A stretch of 64,000 bases of DNA from Lucifuga dentata (lineage: Eukaryota; Chordata; Actinopteri; Ophidiiformes; Bythitidae), in contig VXCM01000306.1 of the NCBI GenBank assembly GCA_014773175.1, forward strand, positions 286,501 through 350,500, given 5' to 3'. The position numbers and the translations under genes were made by a program. Positions 12,427 to 24,628 of the stretch are shown piece after piece. Position 1 is the first letter of the stretch. The number at the start of each line of letters is the position of its first letter. The notes under the pieces were generated by a model that was given only the letters and a program-made list of their open reading frames with translations, ran no database searches and was not told where the DNA came from.

Positions 12427-13235
12427 GCTCCACTTATCTCTAAATTCTTTTTTCCTCCTCTGATTTCTCCCCTGCTCTTTCCGACTCTCAGAAACCTGGC
12501 TCTTGATTCCTTTCAGGAACCTCCTTGAGGTGCAGGGGGCGCTACACTGATGCAGGAGACAGGCAAGGCAGTAGGAAGCTGTTCTAAAGAGCCAAGTTAG
12601 GCTCAACTGATGTCATGCAGGACAGGATTTTACTGTTGAAGTAGTTGCTTATTAGTACAGGTGTCACATCATGGAACCAGATTCTGGTATTAACCGTACA
12701 AAGGCATCAGCAACTGTGAGCAAGTTTAAAAGTCTAGAGAGACAGCACGCATGCATATATACAAACACACACACACATGCACAAACACAGCACCTGTAGG
12801 GCAGCAAACAATGCAGGCACTGCATGTCAACATCTATTCTCAGAAAATCCATTTTTATAATATTAATTTCCCTTATTAATAATTTCCTTTGTCGTGAAAA
12901 ACTCAGTTAACTGATTAATAACTAATTTACAGCAGTACCTTATTGTGGAGAAAGAGATGGTTTAGTACAGATGACTCGAACTGGGGATGATAGAAAAGGA
13001 AGAAAGAGATGCAAGGAAATAAGACATATCACCACAACGTGAGTAGGCTTATAATTAGATAACCATCTAAAGACAAAGAAGGATTATGTGTGTTCAGTCT
13101 GCAGCCAAGCAGAGGTCCGAGTGCCAGAGCAAGTCTCCTCTCTGCTCCTCCAGCACTCCAGATTCAGTTTTGTGGAATCCTGCAGATGCCAGCAAACCAC
13201 CAACATCACCACCACCCACACGTGTAGATACCACG

Positions 13236-13270
<35 letters not shown>

Positions 13271-13911
13271 CACTGTACATACACACTCATCACACACTGA
13301 TAATTACACACTAGGACACTGCTTTGTATTTTTTTTTATCACCTTTGTAGTATTTACTTTCCTTTGTGATTGTTGGCACCATCTACTAAATTAGGGCTTG
13401 TGGAGATAGAAGAAAATCTTAGATTTGTAAACTGAAGGCAAACAAATGAAAAGTGAAAACTCCTTTTTGTACTGTTTCATGTTTCTGAGTCTTGTTTCTC
13501 CCCTTAGATAACCTAAAAGCCTAATCCTGACTTTCCAGGGCTTATTAGCACAAACTATTGATTTAAAATTCACACCAGCTCCATAGACTGAATGGAACAG
13601 GTAATGCTAAAGAAAAATTAGTTTCAACATAAACCATAGATTGTCAGTACCAGAGGAAGGAGGGCTTGTGTTCCAGAATCAATTGTTACTGTAATATCAG
13701 CTTATGTTGTGTGAGTGTGAGCAGATTTGAGTGTGAGAGCTGTTCACCATATATAACCAAAGTCTAGAGGAAGCCAGTTTTAGGCCTCTTAGGAGACAGA
13801 CTAAACTGGCACAGGTATAAAAACAACATAAAGACTGAATCTTACACTCCTTTCTGTTCCCTGAACCATGTATGTATGTGTATGTTGTTCTGTATTTCTT
13901 TTTGAGTTAGA
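12427..13911. other. rtn4rl2 3' UTR and flank
   Basis: It is downstream of the rtn4rl2 stop. It contains a CA-rich patch near 12762-12782 and a perfect (CA)n tract at about 13233-13269. No clear AATAAA is seen close to the stop, so the 3' UTR end cannot be placed. No second gene is supported. Confidence 0.45.
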
Positions 13912-14254
13912 TTGAAAGGACCATGCCGGTGGTTTTGCATGTTTGAGCCTAATAAATGCTACCTAAACATGTGTTAAAGCCAAACATTTTCCAAAATATA
14001 AAACCATATTTTAGTTTTTGTGTTATGTTGTCAAAACCTTTAATCTTTCAAAATTAAATGTTCAGGTGATGTACCCCCTGTAAAATTCAATTTCAAGCAC
14101 ACTGGAATGAACTGAAAAAAATGGAAAGTAGGAAAAACAGTGAAAATTTACTGCTCCAGTAGTATTTTTTTGAAAATGTAACATAATTTAACGTGTATGA
14201 GGTTAATATTTATCCTTGGGCTCAAACATGCAAAACCACTGGTATGGTCCTTAA
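13912..14254. mobile_element. Foldback element copy C (short form)
   Basis: The left end AAAGGACCATGCCGG...TTTGCATGTTTGAGCC and right end GGCTCAAACATGCAAAACC...GGTATGGTCC are inverted. Only about 340 bp long, it is an internally shortened and diverged member of the family; the left TTAA is altered to TTGA. Confidence 0.65.
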
Positions 14255-15033
14255 AATTTGAAATAGTTCTTGATACACCAATGAAATTCTGTGTTCCAAA
14301 CATTTCAAAACCAACTGTGTAGTTTCAAAAATGCATGATGACATAAATGAACCGTTATTGAGGCCTCTATTGTTTCATCTGACTGCAATAACAAACACCT
14401 GTATTTTATTGTCCTATACAGACTATTTATAATCCAGATATCATACTCCAATCAGCTTTCCTGTCAATGTGTGTGTTTTTAGTAGAACAGATCTGTTTTA
14501 CTTTCATCAGAAATGTGTTAATGCCAATCCAACCTGGTTGTGATCTGCATTAATCATAAAGGCCATACTGTACATTCCTTGTCATGTACCATATCAAGAA
14601 CTGTGATGCTGGTAGATTCTGCATTTTCAGTGGAAAACTATGAGTAATTGTTTTGCTATTAAAAAAAATAACAGAAGTGTGTATGTGGGAGTTCATTTGT
14701 TATTTTACTGTCTTTTTGATCTTCTCTAAGGCTGCTGCAAAGGTGCAAAGACTCATAAGCACAAACACATATAAAACCCAGATTGCAGAAGCTTTCACAA
14801 ATTTAGTTTGAGTTGTAAATCACAAAACCAAATTACTGAATAGATGCAATTTTTTTTTAATTACACATGCATTATTTTACATTTTCACACTGAAACCACA
14901 GTACAAACATGCAGCCATGAGCATGAATATAGTCGGTATCATCCCTGCTTAAGCAAATCTATGATCTGTAAAAGATTAGATCGTGTCTCTGTGCAAGATT
15001 GATAAGTACAAGTATAAGACTGAGTGTAAGTGC

Positions 15034-15075
<42 letters not shown>

Positions 15076-15417
15076 TGAAGGTCAAATTTAGCACTGCTAC
15101 CAATTTAATCTGTGTTCACTCCTCACCCCACAAAGTTTTGTCACCATGTACAGAAGGCAGCTATATCTGGCCATATTGCTGTGTTATACTGACAGGCAGA
15201 TGAGGTGTGTGTGTATATGTGTGTGTGTACGTGTGTACTGTATGTGTGGTGGTGGTGGTGGGGGGGAGGGATAGAAGTGGTTACCCCCTGAGGTTACACC
15301 TGGTTTNGGGGAGTAGTATGATTCAGTTAAAGGGTAGAATGGGGATCACACCAGGATGAAACTGTGACAATTTGTCCCGGAATCTACACACCCCCTCAAC
15401 AGACTGACTCTCACCAC

Positions 15418-15454
<37 letters not shown>

Positions 15455-17212
15455 GGGATAATGTTTCATGCAGCCAATTGTGTTCATGAGTGTGAGGACA
15501 CATGCACACTCGTCAATGTGTAAATACACACTAACATGCAAAAGTTGTCATGAAATTTGACATGAGTTTAGTCTTTAACCCAATGGATGAGTGCATTAAG
15601 TCACTAGCATCCCTTCACTTTCACATTGTCTTTTCACATTTTTCTTCCTCTTTTTTTTCTCTTTTTCCCTTTTTCTCCTTAGATAAAGTTTCCTTTTTCA
15701 TTCCAATGTCGCTTTGCACAAATCAGATATTTATCTGACTTCGGATATTAGAGTAACATTGGAAATGATCAGTATCATTGGATTTCTTTGACTTATGGTG
15801 CTGCTAAAGAAGCATCAGCTTTAAAAATCCCTGTGTGACAGTCTAAGTGACTCAATCTCAATGTGAAGAAAAAAATCAACCATAGTTTTTGCGATAAACT
15901 TTTTAAACTGAAACATACAGAGATACAATGTAGTAATACATGTTACTGACAACTATTTCCCAAATCTTTCAATAAAACACAAAACTGGACCTATACGACC
16001 ATCACCTAGCATCAACATTTGGCAGGGAGTGCTCTTGCTGATGAGCCCTCTGCTCTGGGGATGCTGACTGACTGAAAGATTCTAAATTAGATTATAATGG
16101 CTTATTAAAAATTTCATGACCAATGTGATTAGTTATTCCATATATCAAATGTTATTATTTTATGGCAGAACTGGAGGCAGCTGCTCTCTGTCCTTGACGC
16201 AGTTGCCTGCTGTTTTCCTGTGCAAGATACAACCAGACCATTAGTACAGAGAATTTATCTGATGTCCCCCGTCCTTGATGCTGCGTGCACGTCACACAGC
16301 GCTGTGCTGCCCACAAACTCTCTCCATGCCTTTCTTCCACGCTTTTGTCTGTTTGCTTGTGTTTCACAAGGCTGTCACTCAGCCTTTGTCTGAACCCAAT
16401 CACATCAACACTTCCTCTCTCTGTCACAATCTCCCCCACATGTCTGTATTTGGCCAAGTCTGTTTGTTGGCTTCCATGAACTGGTGTGCTTTTTTGTGTG
16501 TCTTTGGCATATTCACTTCCGTTTGTTCACACGTGTCTTATTTGAAGAAGCTGAGACTCACGTCCTCATAGGTTGAAGAAGTTTTAAAAAAGGGGCTAAG
16601 AGAGACTTTGCAAAGAATGAAATGGATCCACTGCCACTGTATATCGCAATAGAATAGAATAGAATAGAATAGAATAGAATAGAATAGAATAGAATAGAAT
16701 AGGCATATTATTGCAGGAAATGTGACAAGTAATGTATATCACATTCATTATTCATGAATGTCATTTGCAGCACAGTTACATTGACCAGCTCCCATTGTAC
16801 AGTATGAGGAAACATGAACCTGGGGGTCAAAGAACTTTCTTCTCCTCACAGCTCACCAAATAGAAAAAGAAAAAGAGGGAAAAACAGTGAAAGAGGGAGA
16901 TCCTCCAACTACTGCAAATATTTATTTTGTGTAGGAACAGTGACTGTTCTCTCAGAAAAAGTAAGAATTTTTTATGAGATCACCCACAAACAACACAATA
17001 CAGTGTGTGTCTGTGTGTGTGTGTGTGTGTGTCAGCAGTCTTGATAGAGTGCTGCCAGCATGAGCAAAGACGATGTGAGTGTGAAATATACAAAATATCT
17101 CCAAAATGCCAAGAACAAGAACTGAAAAATAGAAAAATAAGCCCTGTTAACATGAATGATCAAATGGTTTTTAGTTCACCCAATGGTCTGAAAGGGTTTG
17201 TATAAGCCTAAG
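14255..17212. other. Intergenic sequence with microsatellites
   Basis: It contains (GT)n at 15037-15067, GT-rich DNA at 15205-15250 and a G run with an N at 15307. It also has (GAT)n at 15418-15454, (GAATA)n at about 16649-16700 and (GT)n at 17001-17032. ATTAAA near 14657 is a weak candidate for the rtn4rl2 polyadenylation signal. No exon is supported. Confidence 0.45.
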
Positions 17213-17620
17213 CGAATAGAATAGAATAGCTTTATTGTCATTATACATAACATATAATGAAATTACAGGTGCTTCTCCCTTAGTGCATAAGTATAAAGTA
17301 TAAAAAAGAGTAAAAACAACTTTGTACACATCTATTTAAATTATATTTACACAGCTGAAAAGATAAATATACTTACCAAAGTGTATATCAAAGTATATCA
17401 AAAAAAGTGTATCAAGTGTATTTATATATATAGATATAGATGTGTGAATTTCGATATTTACAACAGTAGCAGGGATGGTAGCAGCAATCAATAAGTATTG
17501 CACAGAGTAATAAACACCAGGTAGTTAGCAGCAATCAGAATATTAGTTAGCAGCAATCAGAATATATTTCACAGTTTACATGGTACCGATTTAAAGTGGT
17601 GAACAAGGTGCCATGGGAAC
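17213..17620 (-). mobile_element. Probable LINE 3' end relic (reverse orientation)
   Basis: GAATAGAATAGCTTTATTGTCATTATAC is, read on the minus strand, a LINE-like 3' terminus (ATGACAATAAAGCTATTCTATTC) ending in a short tandem repeat tail. The adjoining sequence with repeated TATTGCACAG-like patches fits fish LINE 3' UTRs. No reverse transcriptase remains. The left boundary follows the tail; the inner boundary is a guess. The (GAATA)n tract at 16649 may be another such tail. Confidence 0.4.
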
Positions 17621-17837
17621 AGAATTGCACATGATGGTGACGTTGACAGAGTAATGAACAAAAAGAGACATAAAGTGCACAGACAAAAGAAAAAGACATT
17701 CATATGACAAAACTACAACTGCACACAAAAGAGCAGACATAATATAATATGCTATAAACTTAATAGAGAATAAAATCTGAATAATCTTGTGCTCAGGATT
17801 CAGGAGATAAAATACAATATTTGAGAACAGCAAACAT

Positions 17838-18136
17838 GGAGTGCCCTCCATAAATATTAGCACCCATGGTAAATAAAAGCAAAATGGATGTGAAAAAAAA
17901 AAATGTATTTTATGTTTATCCTCTTGATCTTTCATTCAAAATATTAACAAAAATATAACCTTTAATTAAAGTAAAATAATTACAAGAAAAAAGAAATTCT
18001 TATCATGAAATAATTTTTTTTTTTAATATTTGTTAATATTTGAATGAAAGATCAAGAGGATAAACATAAAGACATTTTTTCACAGCCCATTTTGCTTTTA
18101 TTTACCAAGGTTGCCAATATTAGTGGATGGCACTGT
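17838..18136. mobile_element. Tc1-type palindromic MITE
   Basis: The ends AGTGCCCTCCATAAATATTAG and CTAATATTGG-type right end ATATTAGTGGATGGCACTG are inverted and resemble Tc1/mariner termini; a TA follows the right end. A second inverted block (ATCCTCTTGATCTTTCATTC at about 17919 and its complement near 18042) makes nearly the whole element a hairpin. Non-coding. Confidence 0.6.
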
Positions 18137-19476
18137 ATAACAACCTGAATTTATGAATGAGCATTGAATCATTATGTTGGTTTTCCTTGTGTGCTGTACA
18201 TGCATGTGGGTGTGTATTTATGATCATGACACTGAATGAATGGTCATACAACTATATGGTGTGATGTGTGGAGGTTTTGGGCAGCTTTATGTGTCTAGTC
18301 TTGAGTCATTGAGAGGTAAAAAAAATTAAAAAAAAATAAAAATAAAAGGAGAACCAAGTTTAAAAAAAAAAAAAAAAAAAAANAAAAAAAAAAAAAAAAA
18401 AAGAGGGTACATCTATCTGAGAATCTCCCTGCTGCTCCAATGGTTTACTCACATGGCTAAAAATATGCTCCAACAGACTGCAGAGACAATCTGGGATCTG
18501 AAGAATCGCAAAAGATAACTGTGTTGATGCGCCTTTGTGTAAAATGTTGCAGAAACTTAGACACAGTGAGAGAAAGAGATTCTCATCTAGTGACCACAGC
18601 AAAAAGTGATGCCGACAAGTTGCAGCGTGGGCCCAGAATCTGAAGTTAGCAAGAGAGGGAACAAAAGAACAATGACTGATGAGCATTCATACACTGCCTC
18701 ACTCCAGGAGGTTGAATAGTCCTTGTTTTGTTGGCACAGACGCAATTTATGATGTCCTCAGACAACTTGCTTGAGTCCCTAAACAAACGTGTGACTGCCA
18801 GGGATTTGGTGTTGCTATTCTGGAAACATCACAATCACTTCTAACTCCATAGAAAGAATTACTCAAATACATCCATCTGTTGCTTGGCAGGGTTTTCTCT
18901 CACCCTCTTGGTTGTTTTGGATGCTGTCTTTCAGCCTCTTCAGTCACAAGTCCACAGTTAAGAGATTTTACAAACAATTAGAAAATATGGGAGCACAGGA
19001 CAGGGAGTCCCTGGGGGTTGTATTCATCTGTGCCACTTTACCGGCCACAAATCCACAATCAGAGCTGCCAGAAAGGAAGATTGATCTCAAAATGTCTCAG
19101 CTTTAGTGGGATGATGCAGATAGTAGACGGGAAAAAATCCTGGATCCCCTGATTCTCTCAACCATCTCTTTTCATCAACTGATTCTTGGCTGAGAAAACA
19201 TTATTTTTGTGTGTTGCTTGCAGCATTTTAAGCTTCACTTTCTCATTGTCACAATAATTGGATTTGTAATACTGTATAATTTACATAATTTATCATAAGC
19301 TAATTTCAAACACATACCTGAAAGACACCAGTCCCTTTCTATTCTATATTTGCAGAGGATTTTCTTATAAAAGGTGCATGTAGCCTATTTCATGTTACTG
19401 GAAAAATATAACTTCATTTATTTAATCATATTTAAAGATACTGTACATAAAGTTCCAATCGATTTGTCTCATGCTC
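18137..19476. other. Intergenic sequence
   Basis: It holds an A homopolymer around an N at 18383. Nothing else coding or structured was recognised. Confidence 0.4.
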
Positions 19477-20328
19477 TTAAAGGACCATACCAGCCATTTT
19501 GCATGTTTGAGCCTAAAATATTCAATTTTCATACACGTTACATTACTGACAACCATTTCCCAAATGATAAAACCGTATTTCAGCTTTCTTGATATTTTGC
19601 AAAACCTCTTAATCTTTCAAAATCAAATATTCAAGCAAAGCACCCACTTTAAGATGTTTCGCCTGTTAATCGTTACACAACCTTATTAAGTCACAGTTGT
19701 TTAAATTTTCAATAAACGCAGGTCTTCTTTTGGGACTATATTCCCTGGTGGAGAATTAACTTTTTCTAAGTAGTTCTGCAGTGGACCAGTCAGCCTGATA
19801 GATGTCCCCTACAAGTCAAACTAATTGGACAGTCTGCTCTGTGAAGCACACCACAATGTATCTCTGAGAGACACAAAGTTGGAAGATAATGCTAAAACCA
19901 TTAAGTGTGTTGTTTCTGGATGCGAAAATTCTTACAGCCATTACAATTGGAACAACTGCATTTTCATACTTTTCCTATCGAACATTACTGGCTATGGCTA
20001 AAGCAATCCAACATCTAGAATATGGTGTCAGTACACCGGTGACCATAATACAGACGACTTTGCAGCAAAAAAAAAAAAAAAAAAAAAAAAAAGCCTGAAT
20101 ATACGTCTTATTGTTACCCATCCCAAGAACTTTTCAGGTATCAACAAGTTGATTTTAATAGGTACCAGAATTAATTGAAACCAATGGCAGTCTGGAAGGT
20201 AGGGAAAAAAATAAATAAATTCACAGTTCCAGCAGTATGCTTTAGGAAATTATTGTCAGTAACGTTACGTGTATGAAAACTGAGCATATTAGGCTCAAAC
20301 ATGCAAAATTGACAGTATGGTCCTTTAA
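19477..20328. mobile_element. Foldback element copy D with THAP-like remnant
   Basis: The TTAAAGGACCATACC terminus and its inverse (GTATGGTCCTTTAA) bound an 852-bp element that shares long arms with the other copies. The centre (about 19740-20070) is not shared with the other copies. It includes a short frame reading KCVVSGCENSYSHY at 19913-19954, which looks like the start of a THAP zinc finger. A shifted frame follows (TAFSYFSYRTLLAMAKAIQ). An A tract at 20066-20092 separates it from the right arm. Confidence 0.7.
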
Positions 20329-20574
20329 CCTGTGTTAAATCATTGTTTGTCTTATAATTCTGCTGCACCAAAATAGAATCACAACAGACGTATTTTAATT
20401 TTAGTTCTCTTTAAACCTAGTTTAACTGTAGAGGCTGTTTAACTGTTTTGATTATAGCGAAAGCGTAGTCACCTCCCTACGTCATTCTAATAATGGTTTC
20501 GTCTAGTGAAAAACCCCTTTATTCCAGGATTTTGGTACAGTCGAATGCGCGTGGAAGTTTTGTAACCTTTAGTA

Positions 20575-23265
20575 ATGGCGTCCAAAGCAGGTATGTGTTT
20601 CATTTGTTTGTTATGTATATTTTATTGTTAGCAAATGCTACATTGCATTAGCATCTGTTTCCATATGTCCTGTGCTGCAGGTAGCTGTTGATAAATGCTA
20701 AAAACTAGTTCATTTAGTTTTCAAGCTACGTGGAGGGACTGATTCATGATAAAACATTAACTACAGTTTTCAGTTTATGTACATTTATGAATAATGAATA
20801 CGGTCTATTGCATTTAATTAATAACTTAATAGCTTCATAAACTTTAAATAAAAATATTCTCACAAGACGTAGAAGTCTGGATAAAAGCTACACATTTGAG
20901 CAGAGCCAGTTTTAGCTGGGATTTTTATACAATCAGCTTTGAGTATTATTTTTTTTTATATAAAGAAACGAAAATAAAACAATTTAACATGTTTTGATAG
21001 CAAACGTGAAAACTGCCAGATACATCGTGAAAGTGCTGTTTCATCTGTGAGTTTGGAATTTTCACGTGAATTTATATATTCCTGCAGATAGAAACAATGT
21101 AAAAGTCTGGTATCAAGGAATTTTTGTCTGTTATCAAATCAATTATGTAAATGAGAATTTCTAAAAACAAGAGAAAATAAACCTGTCAATGCAGTGAGAT
21201 TTATTTCAACCTTGTTCAATATAAATCAGTCTGTTTCAATAACATTTTAGATGTGATTATCAGGATCTGGAAAGAAAACTTGATTTTAGAAAAATTCATT
21301 TTGAGTGCTTCAGACGTGCTCTGTAAATAACAAAATGGCTGAAATCTTCAAGTGAGATTTTCACAAGCCAAACTACTATGTAGTCTTGTAAAATTTTTGC
21401 TTTGCAATTTTGAAGTTTGCAAATGAAGTAAATTTACATTTAAAAAGTCAAATTAAAAAGAGTTAAATATGTGTAACCTGCATTATTGCTTTTCAGGTCG
21501 TCGAGGGGCGAAACGCAAGGCAGAGGTGAAGGCCCAGGAAGAGAAAACAGTTGTAGAGGAAAAAAAGGAGAGAGGAGAGGAGGAGGAGGATGGGGTGGAA
21601 GGCCAAAGAGTGGTCATTGAACACTGGTGAGTGGTCACATTACATATAATTTACATATAATTATTTCAAAACTGAGATTCCTGCATTCATTACTTGTGAA
21701 AAGGATCATATTGGCCATTTTGCATGTATGAGCCTAATATATTAAATTTTCATACAAGTTACTGACAATCATTTCTCAAAGCTTACTGCTGGAATGGTGA
21801 ATTAAAAACTTTTTTTCCCTACCTTCCAGACCGCCAATTCAGTTCATTCTGTTACACAATTAAAATCAACTTGTTGATACTTGAAACGTTCTTGGGATAG
21901 GTAATCCATCATCGTGAACAAGACAACCGTGTATTCAGGTTTTTTTAAGAAGTCACGTAATTTTAGTGTTTAAGTGCAATAAAAAGCGTGGAGTGATCTG
22001 AAAATGCTTTGTAGTGGTGTATTCAAGTGCTGTAGTGAAGAACTAACAACAGGAAGCATTTTCAGATCACTCCATGTTTTTTTTATTGCATTTAAATGCT
22101 AAAATTACGTAACTTCGAAAAAAAACCTGAATACATCTTGTTCGCAGTGATGGATTACCTATCTCAAAAACATTTCAAGTATCACAAATTGATTTTAATA
22201 GCATATCAGAATGAACTGAAACCAATGGCTGTCTGCAAGGTAGGAAAAAAAAATAAATTATTCACCGTTCCAGCAGTATGCTTTGGGAAATGATTGTCAG
22301 TAACGTTGTTTGTCATAGCAAAATTCTGTTGTTATTCATTTTGTAGTTTTAAGTGTGTTAATGCAGTCGTGTTACAAGAAAAAGTCATGTGATTACAGTA
22401 ATCAGCTGCACTTATTGGTAAATCTAAAAACACTGTGCACAAATGTCCTACATGATGATTGATCTGACATTTCTGACAGCAAGAGCTGACGAGTGTATGG
22501 GCGTAATGCTGAGGGGGTGAAATCTGCCCTCCTGGCTGCACGCTCCAACCTCTCTGTGGTCCTCAACCCTGAGAAGCCTCGCAGGAACAGCTTTGAGATC
22601 ACATTGGTGGATGGAGGCAAAGGTGAGAGAGTAGGAAGGCATGAAATCCAAGAATAACTCAAACATCTGGTGTCCCCAAAGGAAGGTCATTAACCCCATT
22701 CACCTGCACAAACCCATCCAAATGTTTGATAGATTGATTTTAGATTGATTTTCCTATGTGTTTATGATGGCCATCTCATTTTCTCCAACATACTGCTATT
22801 AAAAGATATGCACTAATTCAACAGGAAAGCTAAAGTGCTCATTTTGAATTTCTGCTTGAGAATTAAATTGAGAAAATGTATTTTTTTGCCAACCATTCAG
22901 AAAAATATGAAACAGTTTCCTTCACATCACATCTGGTGGAATTCAGTGGAAAAAAGTTTTAAACCTGCATTTGACCAGGATTAACTTCCCATCAACTCTT
23001 CAAGCAGAGTTGATGGGAATAAATAGCCTTGATTGTCTGATTTTGCTGTTGTTCTCTAAAGGTCTTGTGTTGAAATGTTCTAGTTAAGCATTAAATGGGG
23101 AATAGACAAATTCTTGTGTCTTGTTCCTGTGACACAGTTCATGTCTTCCTCCTGACAGAAATATCACTGTGGACTGGAATAAAGAAGGGTCCGCCTCGCA
23201 AGCTGAAGTTCCCTGAACCTGATGTTGTAGTTGCTGCTCTACAGGAGGCTCTGACGACTGAGTAG
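20575..23265 (+). CDS. selenoh: Selenoprotein H, with in-frame TGA (selenocysteine)
   Basis: Four exons: 20575-20590, 21497-21626, 22480-22622, 23159-23265. If TGA at 22487-22489 is read as selenocysteine the protein has 131 residues. The redox motif is C49-K-S-U52, with the Cys codon split across the exon 2/3 junction (TG|C). Just upstream is VVIEHC and just downstream RVYGRNA; further on LWTGIKKGPPRKLKFPEP is the hallmark SELENOH C-terminal block. The N terminus is basic (RRGAKRKAE), followed by an acidic linker, matching a nuclear/nucleolar DNA-binding oxidoreductase with a thioredoxin-like fold. Conceptual translation that stops at TGA would yield a false 51-residue product. A candidate SECIS lies in the 3' UTR at 23900-23971 and AATAAA at 24165-24170. 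Intron 2 carries foldback copy E. The gene is head-to-tail with clp1. Confidence 0.93.
21699..22307. mobile_element. Foldback element copy E (right end truncated)
   Basis: It lies in selenoh intron 2. The left end AAGGATCATATTGGCCATTTTGCATG is a diverged terminus. The right arm follows the family up to TGATTGTCAGTAACGTTG and then stops, so the terminal roughly 70 bp are missing. The centre contains the inverted pair around GCTTTGTAGTGG / AGGAAGCATTTTCAGATCAC. Confidence 0.65.
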
Positions 23266-23899
23266 ATACCTAGTGAAGGTTTGCCATTCAATGCTGATAG
23301 AATAACATTATTAGGAAAAATACAAGATTAGAGAATATATATTTTTAAAACAGTCGTAATAAGCAGGAATTGTCAGAGTGGAGTGAAAGTTTGGTACTTA
23401 ACTAGTGTATGGAGTGCATTTTCAACTTTAAAATTGCATGCAATGCTTAAACCTAGTTTATGATTAATTAAGAAATGTTTTCAATTTGTTTAAATTTTTT
23501 GCATCTTTTTAGCATGAGTTAAATGTGAGGTAGAGGTATGGAAGGTGATACCTGCTTGTAATTTGTTACTAGGCCACCTGCTTCCATTCAGCCAGTTTTA
23601 CTGTAGCTGACAACTGGACCTTCCAGGATGTTATGTTAGCTATGTCCCAGTTCAGGGGCTCACCAGGAATGCTGACCAGTGCTGATGGAGCATTAATGTG
23701 CTTGATTGCTCCATTAGACAATTGACTGGCACACAGTGGACTGTGGAAAACTATGGAGACTGCTGATAATTGAGACTGCTGGTCTTACAGAACTATTTTA
23801 TGAGTACCTCAAACATCACTGTTGTAGGACTGATTTGCTTTAGAATTTCACAGATTTCATTTCTCATCTACAGTGCAGTCAAGTATTCAGAAGGTATAG

Positions 23900-23971
23900 C
23901 TTGTGGAAGCACAATGATGAGGAGTGACCAACAGGATTTCCCTATCTCTCCTCTGATCCAAGCTCCAACAG
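23900..23971 (+). promoter_or_regulatory. selenoh: Candidate SECIS element of selenoh
   Basis: It lies in the 3' UTR, about 640 bp after the stop. The 5' quartet ATGA (23914-23917) is followed 12 nt later by the unpaired AA (23930-23931), and the 3' side carries TGAT (23954-23957). Helix II: GAGGAG (23919-23924) pairs with CTCCTC (23948-23953). Helix I: TGT-GGA-GC around 23902-23910 pairs with GC-TCC-ACA around 23962-23970, with single-base bulges. Spacing and core bases fit the eukaryotic SECIS pattern. The fold was done by hand. Confidence 0.75.
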
Positions 23972-24620
23972 CCCGCAATATCTGGATATATGGTGACATC
24001 TAGTGGATCGTCTCTGGACCAGCACTTCGTTCCTAAAATATGCTGTTCTGCTGTTTTGGGTTTTTTTTGTTTGTTTGTTTTGTTTTTTTAATTATTAATA
24101 TTTTCATTGTTATTGTGTTCCTCATTTCTTGACTGTTGATTTTATTAGGATATCTCTGTCTAGTAATAAAGTGTTTTCCACATTATAGTGTGCTTTTTGG
24201 TTGTTGTTTCTGGCTTTTAGTTAAAGCCAGTTAGTTTAGTTAAAGTTGTCATATGTAAAAGTGTTTGTAGTTTGAGGAGCCATTCTGTGGAAATCTAGAG
24301 CAAAGCCACATTAGTGTCTAAAACTTGGATTGGAAGGGATCTCTGTATTTTGTTTCTCAACTAAGCTCTGAAGCATTTGCTTCAATTTAAACCATACACA
24401 TGACAATATTGCAACACATGTAAGAGCCAGTTTGTCAAAAGAAATATCTGTGCTGGAAAAATAAGGGAGTCGTATGGTCAGTGCTAATTGCTAGTGACAG
24501 TAAAGTACTTAAGCGATTTAATTTTCGTCTTGTATTTTACTCTGATCTTAGTTGGAATATTTCTTTGTCTAGTACTTGTTAAATAAAGTTCTTAAAAAAA
24601 CAAAACTGATGTCGCACGCA

Positions 24621-24628
24621 TGACGTCA
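24621..24628. promoter_or_regulatory. clp1: CRE/ATF palindrome upstream of clp1
   Basis: A perfect TGACGTCA lies about 450 bp after the selenoh poly(A) signal and just before a putative non-coding first exon of clp1. That exon would end at 24706, where GTAAGTA forms a consensus donor. The intron would end at the CAG (25526) two bases before the ATG. The first-exon start is not visible. Confidence 0.5.

Noticed and set aside
11840..12463. 207-residue open frame overlapping the last rtn4rl2 exon
   Set aside because: It is an alternate frame of the conserved LRR C-cap and stalk; proline/serine-rich by composition, with no domain.
15323..15541. Poly-histidine open frame
   Set aside because: It is the (GAT)n trinucleotide repeat read on the other strand.
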